Origin: Bryobacterales bacterium
GTDB lineage: Bacteria; Acidobacteriota; Terriglobia; Bryobacterales; Bryobacteraceae
Length of the DNA stretch: 33,786 nt
Assembly: GCA_003157745.1 (NCBI GenBank)
Contig: PMKM01000179.1
Coordinates: 1 to 33,786 of the forward strand
Reading direction: 5' to 3'
Of this stretch, positions 8,399 through 17,677 are shown one piece after another; the first letter of the stretch is position 1; each line of letters starts with the position of its first letter. The translations under genes were made by a program, and so were the position numbers. The notes beneath the pieces are model-generated. The model was not told the DNA's origin. It did not search any database and worked only from the letters and a program-made list of their open reading frames with translations.

Positions 8399-9547
8399 AT
8401 GCAGACGTACAAGACCGACTGGATCCTATTCGCGGCGGTGCTCGGGCTGGTGCTGTTCGGCCTGCTGATCGTCTACAGCGCCTCCTCGATCATGGCGCGC
8501 ATGGACGCGCGGTACAACTCGAGCTGGTATTTCGTGGTTCGCCAGGCGGGTTACGCGGTGGTGGCGGTGGTGGTGATGATGGCGCTCAAGCGCACGAATT
8601 ACACCAAGTTCCAGAATCCGGCGGTGGCCTTCGGCGCGATTGGCGTGGCGCTGGTGCTGTTGTTCGCGGTGTACTTCGTGGATTCGGCGCACCACCGGTG
8701 GTTGCGGCTGGGAGGGCCGGTGGGGGTGCAGCCCTCCGAGCTGGCCAAGCTGGCGCTGGTAATTTTCCTCGCCTTCTTCGTGACCTGGCGGGCGCGCGCG
8801 ATCAACAACGCGCGGCACACGCTGGTACCGGCGGCGATGGCGGTGGGGTTTCTGATCTTCGCCGTGGTGGTGCCGGACCTGGGCACGGCGGTGGTGCTGG
8901 GGCTGACCGCGATGGCGGTGTTCTTCGTGGCCGGGCTGCAATGGCGCTACTGCTTCATCGTGGCGGCTCTCGCGTTTCTCGGGTTGGTGGTTTCGATTTT
9001 CGCCGAGCCTTACCGGTTGGGCCGCGTGCTCCGTTTCTTCGATCCGAATTTTCAATACATCTCGCGCATCGACCCGCACGGTTGGTTGCGGGCGCGCAGC
9101 GAGCGGACGCTGCGCACGCGCGATACGAATTACCAGTTGGAACAATCGCAGATCGCGGTGGGCGCGGGCGGCGCGCTGGGCGTGGGGTTGATGAACGGGC
9201 GGCAGAAGCTACTCTATCTGCCGGAGGCGCACACGGATTTCATCTACGCCGTGGCGGGCGAGGAGATGGGCCTCATCGGGACGGTGGGTTTGCTGGCCGG
9301 GTTCCTGGTGATCCTGTGGCGCGGTTTGCGGACCACGCTGCTCATCCGCAGCGAATTCGGCCGCTACCTGGCGCTGGGCGTGACGGTGGTGGTGGTGGTG
9401 CAGGGCTTCATCAATATGAGCGTGGTGCTGGGGCTGATGCCGACCAAGGGGATTCCGCTGCCGTTGATCAGCTATGGCGGCAGTTCGCTGGTGAGCACGC
9501 TGGCGCTGCTGGGGATTCTGATGAACGTGAGCGAGCATGCCGGATAA
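8399..9547 (+). CDS. ftsW: Septal peptidoglycan polymerase FtsW (SEDS family)
   Basis: SEDS-family glycosyltransferase that polymerises lipid II at the septum with its partner FtsI. The 382-residue product has about ten membrane segments. It shows HHRWLRLGG, QPSELAKLALVIFLA, VVPDLGTAVVL (containing the conserved periplasmic-loop aspartate), the loop with EAHTDFIYAVAGEEMG, and the C-terminal PLISYGGSS typical of FtsW/RodA. The start is the ATG one base after the murD stop, because the longer open frame lies inside murD and lacks homology. Its last 11 bases overlap murG. FtsW rather than RodA is chosen because of its place in the dcw cluster. Confidence 0.95.
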   Translation: MQTYKTDWILFAAVLGLVLFGLLIVYSASSIMARMDARYNSSWYFVVRQAGYAVVAVVVMMALKRTNYTKFQNPAVAFGAIGVALVLLFAVYFVDSAHHRWLRLGGPVGVQPSELAKLALVIFLAFFVTWRARAINNARHTLVPAAMAVGFLIFAVVVPDLGTAVVLGLTAMAVFFVAGLQWRYCFIVAALAFLGLVVSIFAEPYRLGRVLRFFDPNFQYISRIDPHGWLRARSERTLRTRDTNYQLEQSQIAVGAGGALGVGLMNGRQKLLYLPEAHTDFIYAVAGEEMGLIGTVGLLAGFLVILWRGLRTTLLIRSEFGRYLALGVTVVVVVQGFINMSVVLGLMPTKGIPLPLISYGGSSLVSTLALLGILMNVSEHAG

Positions 9548-10616
9548 GCCGGAGGGACGCGCTCCGTTTCTGATGGCCGGCGGGGGCACGGGCGGGCACG
9601 TGATCCCGGCGCTGGCGGTGGCGGATGAGCTGCGGCGGCGCGGCCACGACGTATTTTTTGTGGGGACGGAGCGGGGCCTGGAAGCGAAGCTGGTTCCAGC
9701 GGCGGGGTTCGAGTTGAAGAAGATCGAAATCGGCGGATTGAATCGCGTCAGCGCGCGGCGTAGGCTGACGACGCTGGCGCGCCTGCCGTTCGCCACGATC
9801 GGTTCGATGGGCTACCGCACGTCGGCGGTTTTCAGTATGGGCGGGTACGTGGCCGGTCCGGCGGTGCTGGCGGCGCTGGCTAAGCGCGTCCCCGTGGTGG
9901 TAATGGAGCCGAACGCGATTCCCGGCTTCACCAACCGCGTGATCGGGCGGCTGGCGGCGCGCGCCCTGATTTCGTTTCCGGAAACGGCGCGGTACTTCGC
10001 GCGGGGCAAATCGGAATTGACCGGGTTGCCGGTGCGGGAGGAATTCTTCGCGATCCCGCCCAAGCCGCGCGGCGACCGTTTGCACCTTTTGATCACGGGC
10101 GGCAGCCAGGGGTCGCACACGCTGAACCGGGCCAGCCGGGAAAGCTGGCCGCTGTTTCGCGCGGCGGGATTTCCCATCCGCATCGTACACCAATGCGGCG
10201 TGAACGAACTCGAAGCGATGCGGCAGGCGTTCGCGGAATCCGGACTGGAGGGAGAAGTGACGCCGTTTGTCGCCGACATGCCGGCGGCATTTGGCGAGGC
10301 CGATCTGGTGGTGAGCCGTTCGGGAGCGGGCGCGGTGTCGGAACTGGCGGCGGCGGGCAAGCCCGCCGTTCTGGTGCCATTCCCCTTTGCCGCCAACGAC
10401 CACCAGGCGCGCAACGCGGAAGCGATTGAGCGGGGCGGGGCGGCGCGGCTGGTCGTCGATGCCCAGATGAGCGGGGAACGCCTGTACGCGCTGGTGCGCG
10501 CGCTGGCTGAGACGGAAGGAGAGCTGGAGCGGATGGGCGCCGCGGCGCGCCAGTTCGCGCGGCCCGGGGCGGCGGCGCGGGCGGCGGAAATCCTGGAGGC
10601 GGTGGCGGCGTGGTAA
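9537..10616 (+). CDS. murG: Lipid II synthase MurG (UDP-GlcNAc transferase)
   Basis: Peripheral membrane GT28 glycosyltransferase that adds GlcNAc to lipid I, forming lipid II on the cytoplasmic face. The N-terminal domain starts with the glycine-rich loop AGGGTGGHV (His21) and contains GGYVAGP and EPNAIPGFTNR. The C-terminal domain has ITGGSQGSHTLN and the UDP-GlcNAc site RSGAGAVSELAAAGKPAVL followed by NDHQARNA. The 359-residue length is normal. It overlaps ftsW by 11 bases. This is the last gene before the longest gap in the cluster. Confidence 0.97.
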   Translation: MPDKPEGRAPFLMAGGGTGGHVIPALAVADELRRRGHDVFFVGTERGLEAKLVPAAGFELKKIEIGGLNRVSARRRLTTLARLPFATIGSMGYRTSAVFSMGGYVAGPAVLAALAKRVPVVVMEPNAIPGFTNRVIGRLAARALISFPETARYFARGKSELTGLPVREEFFAIPPKPRGDRLHLLITGGSQGSHTLNRASRESWPLFRAAGFPIRIVHQCGVNELEAMRQAFAESGLEGEVTPFVADMPAAFGEADLVVSRSGAGAVSELAAAGKPAVLVPFPFAANDHQARNAEAIERGGAARLVVDAQMSGERLYALVRALAETEGELERMGAAARQFARPGAAARAAEILEAVAAW

Positions 10617-10666
10617 GAAGCGGCGGGCGGTTTCCATTCGAGAAGAAGACCGGCAAGCGAAAGCAT

Positions 10667-10712
10667 GCCCCACCAAGGCGGGGGGCGGAGCACGGTTTGG
10701 CCTGCCCGGGGC
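10667..10712 (+). other. GC-rich inverted repeats between murG and murC
   Basis: GCCCC (10667-10671) can pair with GGGGC (10682-10686), and GCCCGGGGC (10704-10712) is a compact near-palindrome. No T-run follows, so this is not a standard intrinsic terminator. It could weaken readthrough from murG or be a folded leader. The remainder of the 168-bp gap holds no open frame that looks coding. Confidence 0.3.
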
Positions 10713-10744
10713 ACAAGAATCTGCGCAAATGGGTTACTTTTTCA

Positions 10745-10776
10745 TTGACAGTTGCGATTCTAGCCGAAACAATATA
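10745..10776 (+). promoter_or_regulatory. Probable internal promoter for murC-ftsZ
   Basis: A perfect -35 consensus TTGACA lies at 10745-10750 in a locally AT-rich stretch. The best -10 candidates are ACAATA (10769-10774, 18-base spacer) or the adjacent AATATA (10771-10776, 20-base spacer), both imperfect. Transcription would begin close to the murC ATG at 10785, giving a very short leader. It sits in the only sizeable gap in the dcw cluster, which supports a real promoter. Confidence 0.5.
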
Positions 10777-10784
10777 GAGAGCAA

Positions 10785-12165
<1,381 letters not shown>

Positions 12166-12176
<11 letters not shown>

Positions 12177-12933
12177 GACCAGGAAAAGCGGCGGCCAAAT
12201 TCGCTGGCGACTGTGGCTGGGCCTGGCCGCGACGGTCGTGGCGTGCGTTTGCGCCGCGGTCGTGGGGTTGAAGTTGCGCGACTTCGTAGCCACCGATACG
12301 CGGTTCGTGCTGTCGCGCGATAGCAAGGATGCGCTGGCGATCGACGGGCTGCGCTACGCGGCGCAAGCGAAGGTGCGGCACGTGTTCGACGCCGATTTCG
12401 GCCGCGGGATTCTCGCCGTGCCGCTGGCCGAGCGGCGGCGCCGCTTGCTCGGGATCGACTGGGTGGAAGACGCCTCGGTCTCGCGCGTCTGGCCGGACCG
12501 GCTGATGGTCCGCATCCGCGAGCGGCGTCCGGTGGCATTCGTCTACTTGGGGAGCACGGTCGAACTGATCGACGCCGACGGCGTGCTGCTGGAACCGCCG
12601 CCGCAGGCATCGTTCTCCTTCCCGGTGCTGAGCGGAATCCGCGAAGATTCGACGGAAGAGACGCGGCGCGAGCGGGTGCGGGCGCTGCTGCGGCTCGAAG
12701 AGGACATGGGCTACCTGGCCAAGGACATTTCCGAAGTGGACGCCTCCGATCCGGAGAACATGCGGGTGGTGGTGCAGGTGGATCGACAAGCGGTGTCGCT
12801 GCTGCTGGGCGATGCCGACTTCGGACGGCGTTATCAAAATTTTCTCGGCCACTTTCCGGAGATCTCGCAGCGGCTGCCGCAGGCGAGGACGTTCGATCTC
12901 CGGCTGGAGGATCGCATCACCGCGAAGGAATAA
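12166..12933 (+). CDS. ftsQ: Cell division protein FtsQ (DivIB family)
   Basis: Bitopic division protein that scaffolds FtsL/FtsB and regulates septal synthesis. It has a basic cytoplasmic tail, one membrane segment at about residues 15-35, and a periplasmic POTRA domain (about 53-120). The end of that domain reads [21 protein letters not shown], the typical POTRA/FtsQ junction, and the FtsQ beta domain follows with [13 protein letters not shown]. The 255-residue length is normal for the family. It overlaps murC by 11 bases and is followed after 5 bases by ftsA. There is no ddl gene in front of it, unlike in E. coli. Confidence 0.92.
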
Positions 12934-12938
12934 GAATC

Positions 12939-14132
12939 ATGGGGCAAGAACCGGTTTACGCAGTAGGACTCGATGTGGGCAGCACGCGGACGCGCATGGT
13001 GGTGTGCGGGATCGAGGAACGGCTGCGCCTGCTCGGTTGCGCGGTGGTGGAATCGGCGGGCTGGTCGAAGGGATCGATCGCGGATCAACGAGCGGTAAGC
13101 GAATCGGTGCTGGCGGCGATCGAGGAAGCCGAGCGGACGGCGGGCGTTTCGGTGGAATCGGCCGTGGTGGGAATGGGCGGCCCGAGCATGCGCGGCGCCA
13201 GCGGCCGCGGCGTGGTGGAACTGGGATACCCGCGCGAGATTCAGCAGCGCGACATAAATCGCGTGCGGGACCGCGCGGCGCGCGTGCAATTGCAGGAAGA
13301 CCGCATGGTGCTGCAATTGTTTCCGCAGGATTTCGTGGTGGACGAACATCCGGGCCATCGCGATCCGCGCGGAGCGACGGCGGCGCGGCTCGAGTTGAAC
13401 GTGCATCTGGTGACGGCTTCCGTGCGCGAACACAACGCCCTGGTGGGCGCGGTGAACCAGGCGCACCTGGTGGTGGAAGAGACGGTTTTCGAACCGCAGG
13501 CGGCCTGGTACGCGGCGGTGCAGCCGGAGGAGCGGCGCGACGGCGTGGCGCTGGTGGATATTGGCGCCGATTCCACTTCCCTGGTGGTGTATTACAACGA
13601 GGCTATGTGCCTGGCTTCGGGCGTGCGGGTTTGCGCCAACCACTTTACCAGCGACCTGGCGCGCGGCCTGTCGATCGGCCCGGCCGAGGCCGAACAGGTG
13701 AAGCTCGAATACGGGTGCGCGAATGCCGAGGATTCGTTCGAGAACATCTGCGTCGAATTGCCCGGGCCGGAGGGTCGCGCGCCGCGGCAGGCGCCCAAGC
13801 GGCACGTGGACCTGATACTCGAAGCGCGCGCGCGAGAGATGTTTCAACTGGTGCGGGGCGAACTGGCCCGGGTGGGCATGGAGAAATCGCTGCTGGGCGG
13901 CATTTTCCTTTCGGGCGGCGGCGCTAAGCTGGCGGAGATTCTGGAAGTGGCGGCGGACGAACTGGGGTGCCAGTCGCGCTTCGGCATCGCGGTGGGAATC
14001 GACGATTGGCCGGCGTCGATGGACGGCCCGGAATGGTGCACGGTGGCCGGCCTCGCGATGTATTCGGCAAAATTGAAGGAACAGGCCGAGCGGCAGCGGG
14101 CGGCGGTGGGCTGGCTGAACCGGATTCTGTAG
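12939..14132 (+). CDS. ftsA: Cell division protein FtsA (actin-like)
   Basis: Actin-fold ATPase that tethers FtsZ filaments to the membrane and recruits later divisome proteins. Visible are the phosphate-1 loop GLDVGSTRTRMVV near the N-terminus, the phosphate-2 loop ALVDIGADSTSLVVY (about 204-218), the adenosine motif FLSGGGAKL, and a C-terminal segment ending in GWLNRIL that fits the amphipathic membrane-targeting helix. The length of 397 is close to E. coli FtsA (420). AAGGA lies about 9 bases ahead of the ATG. It lies directly between ftsQ and ftsZ, 18 bases before ftsZ. Confidence 0.96.
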   Translation: MGQEPVYAVGLDVGSTRTRMVVCGIEERLRLLGCAVVESAGWSKGSIADQRAVSESVLAAIEEAERTAGVSVESAVVGMGGPSMRGASGRGVVELGYPREIQQRDINRVRDRAARVQLQEDRMVLQLFPQDFVVDEHPGHRDPRGATAARLELNVHLVTASVREHNALVGAVNQAHLVVEETVFEPQAAWYAAVQPEERRDGVALVDIGADSTSLVVYYNEAMCLASGVRVCANHFTSDLARGLSIGPAEAEQVKLEYGCANAEDSFENICVELPGPEGRAPRQAPKRHVDLILEARAREMFQLVRGELARVGMEKSLLGGIFLSGGGAKLAEILEVAADELGCQSRFGIAVGIDDWPASMDGPEWCTVAGLAMYSAKLKEQAERQRAAVGWLNRIL

Positions 14133-14150
14133 CGGGAGGCGAGGAAGAAC

Positions 14151-15395
14151 ATGGGCTCGATGGATACGAATGTCGACAACCTGAAATACGAGATCGCGGA
14201 AGAAGCGCGCCAGGGGACCCGCATCAAAGTGGTTGGCGTGGGCGGCGGCGGCTGCAACGCCGTGGCGCGCATGGTGCGGGAAGGCCTGGAGGGCGTCGAG
14301 TTCTCGGTGATGAACACGGACCTGCAGGCGCTGACCGCGGTCGAGGTTCCTCACAAAGTGCAACTGGGGCCGAAGCTGACGCGCGGCCTGGGCGCGGGCG
14401 CGGATCCGGAAGTCGGACAGCAGGCGGCGCTGGAAAACACCGACTGCATTCTCGAGGTGCTGCAGGGCGCGGACATGGTGTTCGTCACCGCGGGACTGGG
14501 CGGCGGCACCGGGACCGGCGCGGCGCCGGTGATCGCCAGCCTGGCCAAGGAAATGGGTGCGCTCACGGTGGCGGTGGTGACCAAGCCGTTCGGCTTCGAA
14601 GGGCCGCGCCGCATGCGGCTGGCGGAAGAGGGATTGCACCGGCTGGCCGGGGCGGTGGATACGGTGATCGCCATTCCCAACGACCGGCTGCTGGCGCTGG
14701 TGCCGCGCGGCACCAGTTTCTTCGAGGCGTTCAAAGTGGCGGACGACCTGCTGCGGCAGGCCGTGCAGGGTATCAGCGACATCATCACCACGCCGGGATT
14801 GATCAATCGCGATTTCTCCGACATCAAGGCGACCATGCTGGGCATGGGCTACGCGATGATGGGGACCGCGATCGGACGCGGCGAGAAAGCGGCGGTGGAA
14901 GCGGCGCGGCAGGCCATCAGTTGCCCACTGCTCGAGGATTCGCGCATCGCCGGGTCGAAGGGCATTCTCATCAATATCACCGGCTCCAGCCGCCTGGGGC
15001 TGCACGAAGTCAACGAGGCCTGCTCGATCATCCGCCAGGCGGCGGAATGCGAGGATGCGCAAATCAATTTCGGCGTGATTCTCAACGAGAGCATGGCCGA
15101 CACGGTGAAGATCACCGTGATCGCCACCGGGTTCCAGCCCGACCAACAGGCGGCGCTGGTCGAGGAGCCGTTGGTGACGGAACGCCGGACCGGTTCAGTG
15201 ACCAGAGTGCGCGCGCTCGGAACCGATCCGCAGCCGATTCCGACGCCGCCCGCGGAGTTGCCCGCGCCTCCGCTGCCGCTGGCCGCGCAGGCTGAGCAGA
15301 CGGCGGCGCCCGTCGAGGAAGATAGCCCGATCGAATTCGATCTCGAAGACCTGGACACGCCGGCGTATATGCGGCAGGGCCGGCTGCTGAATTAG
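14151..15395 (+). CDS. ftsZ: Cell division GTPase FtsZ
   Basis: Tubulin-like GTPase that forms the Z ring. It has the nucleotide-binding [10 protein letters not shown] near residue 29, the tubulin signature [10 protein letters not shown] (117-126), and the T7 loop NRDFSD (219-224; usual form NxDFAD) that completes the GTPase site of the neighbouring subunit. A variable proline/alanine-rich linker (about 345-390) leads to the conserved C-terminal peptide LDTPAYMRQ, which binds FtsA and other partners. The length of 414 is usual. Its last gene-pair junction is with purS, 71 bases downstream. The ATG at 14160, three codons later, is a possible alternative start. Confidence 0.98.
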   Translation: MGSMDTNVDNLKYEIAEEARQGTRIKVVGVGGGGCNAVARMVREGLEGVEFSVMNTDLQALTAVEVPHKVQLGPKLTRGLGAGADPEVGQQAALENTDCILEVLQGADMVFVTAGLGGGTGTGAAPVIASLAKEMGALTVAVVTKPFGFEGPRRMRLAEEGLHRLAGAVDTVIAIPNDRLLALVPRGTSFFEAFKVADDLLRQAVQGISDIITTPGLINRDFSDIKATMLGMGYAMMGTAIGRGEKAAVEAARQAISCPLLEDSRIAGSKGILINITGSSRLGLHEVNEACSIIRQAAECEDAQINFGVILNESMADTVKITVIATGFQPDQQAALVEEPLVTERRTGSVTRVRALGTDPQPIPTPPAELPAPPLPLAAQAEQTAAPVEEDSPIEFDLEDLDTPAYMRQGRLLN

Positions 15396-15396
15396 G

Positions 15397-15417
15397 GGCG
15401 CGCTTCATTGCCGCGCC
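15397..15417 (+). terminator. Possible hairpin at the end of the ftsZ unit
   Basis: GGCGCG (15397-15402) and CGCGCC (15412-15417) form a perfect 6-bp stem with a 9-base loop beginning two bases after the ftsZ stop. There is no T-run after it, so termination would be inefficient or factor-assisted. Confidence 0.35.
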
Positions 15418-15437
15418 GGCTGGCCAAGCGCGGAGCC

Positions 15438-15455
15438 ACCGGCGCCGGTTATAAT
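15438..15455 (+). promoter_or_regulatory. purS promoter -10 with abutting palindrome
   Basis: A perfect TATAAT (15450-15455) stands out in GC-rich DNA and lies 11 bases before the purS ATG. Directly upstream is the perfect 12-base palindrome ACCGGCGCCGGT (15438-15449), in the spacer position where a repressor could block RNA polymerase. No good -35 hexamer is visible about 17 bases upstream. Confidence 0.5.
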
Positions 15456-15466
15456 CGAAGTTCCCC

Positions 15467-15712
15467 ATGAAAGCTCGCGTTTTTGTTTCCTTAAAGACCA
15501 CGGTGCTCGATCCGCAGGGCAAGACGGTGCGTGCGGCGCTCCAGGGCCTCGGCTATCCGGCCATCGAAGATGTCCGCCAGGGCAAGTTTTTCGATATCGC
15601 GATCGCGAGCGGCGTCGAGCGCGAACAGGCCCGAAAGGATATCGAGCTGATCGCTCACGATGTGCTCGCCAACCCGGTGATCGAAGAGTACAGCATCGAG
15701 TTTCTCGACTAG
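15467..15712 (+). CDS. purS: Phosphoribosylformylglycinamidine synthase subunit PurS
   Basis: Small subunit of the three-part FGAM synthase (PurS-PurQ-PurL), which turns formylglycinamide ribonucleotide into the amidine in purine synthesis; PurS dimers bridge the glutaminase PurQ and the synthetase PurL. The 81-residue product matches the family: KARVFVSLKTTVLDPQGKTV at the start, then ALQGLGY, VRQGKFFDI, and the acidic end VIEEYSIEFLD. It starts 71 bases after ftsZ with its own -10 element. The usual partners purQ and purL do not follow on this strand, which is unusual, since purS-purQ pairs are common. Confidence 0.93.
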   Translation: MKARVFVSLKTTVLDPQGKTVRAALQGLGYPAIEDVRQGKFFDIAIASGVEREQARKDIELIAHDVLANPVIEEYSIEFLD

Positions 15713-15763
15713 CTCGCACCGGGCTCGCTTCCCGGCGGAGGCCTGCGCAGGTGTGCGCGTACG

Positions 15764-15783
15764 CTGCGTTATCGAAAACGCGG
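15764..15783. terminator. Possible hairpin between convergent purS and small unknown gene
   Basis: CTGCGTT (15764-15770) and AACGCGG (15777-15783) can form a 7-bp stem with one G-T pair and a 6-base loop, between two genes that point at each other. A 10-base palindrome CCTGCGCAGG lies nearby at 15742-15751. Neither has a T-run. The rest of the 133-bp gap shows nothing coding. Confidence 0.25.
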
Positions 15784-15845
15784 TGGGGCAGGACTCAACT
15801 GGCCAATGCCTGCTCGCAAGCGCATGCTTAGCTCACGACGGTGTT

Positions 15846-16172
15846 CTAATAACCCGCCGCGCGCCGGATCGGATAGGCGTCTGCCGCGAACTGGTCCAGC
15901 ACTTCGCGCAGGATTCCGGCGCGGCGCTGCAGCGCGGTGCGGACGGCATCGTCGATCCCGCCAAGCGCCGGCAGCAACTGATTAGCTTCGCGCCAGGCAG
16001 CCTCCGCGCGCCGCTCGAATTCCATGAGCTCAGCCCGCACCGCCCGCGACTCCCGTGCCGCCAGCACGCGCGCGTACGAGAATCCGTGGTCCAGCTTGGC
16101 GGAAATCAATTCCACCAGTTGCCGGTCGGTGCGGGCTCGAAGCTGCGCGAGTTTCTTCGTGTGACGTTCCAT
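15846..16172 (-). CDS. Small hypothetical helical protein
   Basis: I do not recognise this family. The open frame is much longer (to 16511), but the upstream part overlaps hutI and is unlikely coding, so the ATG at 16172 (MERHTKKLAQLRARTDRQL) is chosen. The 108-residue product is rich in Arg, Glu, Ala and Leu, with no membrane segment or signal peptide, and looks all-helical, possibly with a coiled coil around residues 40-75. The composition and spacing fit a real gene, since third positions are GC-rich and codon use resembles the neighbours. It lies downstream of hutI on the same strand, 172 bases away. No clear ribosome binding site is seen. Function is unknown. Confidence 0.6.
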   Translation of the reverse strand: MERHTKKLAQLRARTDRQLVELISAKLDHGFSYARVLAARESRAVRAELMEFERRAEAAWREANQLLPALGGIDDAVRTALQRRAGILREVLDQFAADAYPIRRAAGY

Positions 16173-16329
16173 TGAATGCAATCGTCCGGATCGATTCGGA
16201 AAATTTCCGGCTCTATATGGTAGACGAACGAATTGGCGATTTTGATCGCTTCGAGCAAAAGAAACCTGAGGAAAACTCGCAGTGCGGAATGTGACACGGG
16301 CGTGACGCGCTAGATTGAAAGGACTTCGG

Positions 16330-16344
16330 CCGCGCGGTCCGCGG
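16330..16344 (-). terminator. Weak hairpin after hutI
   Basis: CCGCG (16330-16334) and CGCGG (16340-16344) form a 5-bp stem with a 5-base loop immediately after the hutI stop. On the - strand the sequence after it has only a short CCTTTC run, so this is a poor terminator. The remaining bases to 16173 form a gap of moderate AT content with no recognisable gene. Confidence 0.25.
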
Positions 16345-17592
16345 CTACCAGGTCTGCCGCACTCCACCGATATAGACCGCCCACGCCGTTTCGCGGCCGA
16401 AGAAGTACGCGAGCTCACGATAGTCGGCGAAATCGTGAATCGCGAAATCGGCGAGCTTGCCCGCATCGAGCGACCCCACACTGTTGCCGCGCCGCAGGCT
16501 ATACGCACCATTGATCGTGGCCGCCGTAATCGCTTCGGCGCAGGTCATTTTCATTTGCGTTACGGCGAGCGACAGCACTAGCGGCATGGAAGCGGTGGGT
16601 GACGACCCTGGATTGAAATCCGTCGCGAGCGTCACCGCTAAACCGCGCTCGATCATCTGCCGCGCCGCCGGATAGCGGCCCGAGCCGAGGCAGTAAGCCG
16701 ATGCCGGCAGCAGCACCGGCTGCACACCAGCGCGTGCCAGCGCCGTCCAGCCGCATTGGGTGGTCGCTTCCAGATGATCCGCGGTATCGGCGCCCAATTC
16801 CGCGGCGAGCAGCGAGCCTTCGTCGGCGCTGAATTGATCGGCGTGCAAACGCAAGCGAAAGCCGAGCGCGCACGCCGCCTCCAGGATTTCGCGCGACTGG
16901 GCAACCGGAAACACCGATGGTTCGCAGAAAACGTCGCACGATTCGGCCAGCCCTTCGCGCCACACCGCAGGCAACATTTCGTCGATCACCAAACGCACGT
17001 AGTCGGCCCTGCGTCCGCGATATTCGTCCGGAACTTCATGCGCGCCGAGAAATGTCGGCGAGACGCGCAGACCGCCTTCCGCGCCGAGCGAGCGAATCGC
17101 GCGCAGGATCTTCAACTCATCGTCGAGCGTCAGCCCGTAGCCGGACTTGGCTTCGATGGTGGTCGTGCCGCCGCGCAGGAACCAGGCGCGGTAGCGGCGG
17201 GCCGCCGCCAGCAAGTCCGCTTCGCTCGCCGCGCGCGTTTGCCGCACGGTCGAGCGGATGCCGCCACCGCGCGCGGCGATTTCGGCGTAGGTGGCGCCTT
17301 CCGCGCGTTGGTCGAATTCATCCGCGCGGTTGCCGGCGAAGACCGGGTGCGTGTGCGCGTCCACGAAGCCGGGCAGCACGATGCGGCCGCCCGCGTCGAC
17401 CATTTCCGTATCCGTCGAAGCCGCACGCTCGATTTCCGCGCGCGTTCCGACTTTCGCGATGCGACCGTCGCGGACCAGCAGCGCGCCGTTCCGGACGATG
17501 CCCAACTCGCGCATTTCCGCGCCAGTGCGCGCCCGCGCCGGCCCGGAGAGGGTGACCACTTGCGCGCAATTGACGATAGCGAGATCGGCCAT
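16345..17592 (-). CDS. hutI: Imidazolonepropionase HutI
   Basis: Cytoplasmic metal-dependent amidohydrolase that opens 4-imidazolone-5-propionate to N-formimino-L-glutamate, the third step of histidine degradation. The amidohydrolase metal site is intact: DAHTHP with His80 and His82, His250 in LRLHADQF, and Asp325 in [14 protein letters not shown]-like ADHLE (His273) and the GGGIRSTV substrate loop (109-116) are diagnostic for HutI. The 415-residue length is usual. It is split from hutU and ftcD by an esterase-like gene on the other strand, so it needs its own promoter, which would lie in the 85-bp divergent gap at 17593-17677. Confidence 0.96.
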   Translation of the reverse strand: MADLAIVNCAQVVTLSGPARARTGAEMRELGIVRNGALLVRDGRIAKVGTRAEIERAASTDTEMVDAGGRIVLPGFVDAHTHPVFAGNRADEFDQRAEGATYAEIAARGGGIRSTVRQTRAASEADLLAAARRYRAWFLRGGTTTIEAKSGYGLTLDDELKILRAIRSLGAEGGLRVSPTFLGAHEVPDEYRGRRADYVRLVIDEMLPAVWREGLAESCDVFCEPSVFPVAQSREILEAACALGFRLRLHADQFSADEGSLLAAELGADTADHLEATTQCGWTALARAGVQPVLLPASAYCLGSGRYPAARQMIERGLAVTLATDFNPGSSPTASMPLVLSLAVTQMKMTCAEAITAATINGAYSLRRGNSVGSLDAGKLADFAIHDFADYRELAYFFGRETAWAVYIGGVRQTW

Positions 17593-17650
17593 AAGCTTCT
17601 AAGTCGATTCTCCCATATGCATCAGTCCGCCCATCCCGTCTCGGTGTTAG

Positions 17651-17667
17651 CATACGGGGCATACGGG
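17651..17667. repeat. Tandem CATACGGG repeat in the hutI/esterase divergent gap
   Basis: CATACGGG occurs at 17651-17658 and again at 17660-17667, one base apart, in the short region between divergent genes and just upstream of the esterase start. The 9-base spacing could place two protein contacts on nearly the same DNA face. It may be chance. Confidence 0.35.
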
Positions 17668-17677
17668 ACCTGATCTT

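Noticed and set aside
6949-8412. 487-codon frame on the - strand opposite murD
   Set aside because: Antisense shadow of murD, with no recognisable domain.
12834-15146. 770-codon open frame on the - strand opposite ftsA and ftsZ
   Set aside because: It is a mirror of GC-rich codon use in two certain genes; its translation is rich in His, Arg and Ala with no domain.
16173-16511. Longer N-terminus for the small gene downstream of hutI
   Set aside because: It overlaps hutI coding sequence and reads as low-quality Arg/Ser-rich sequence.
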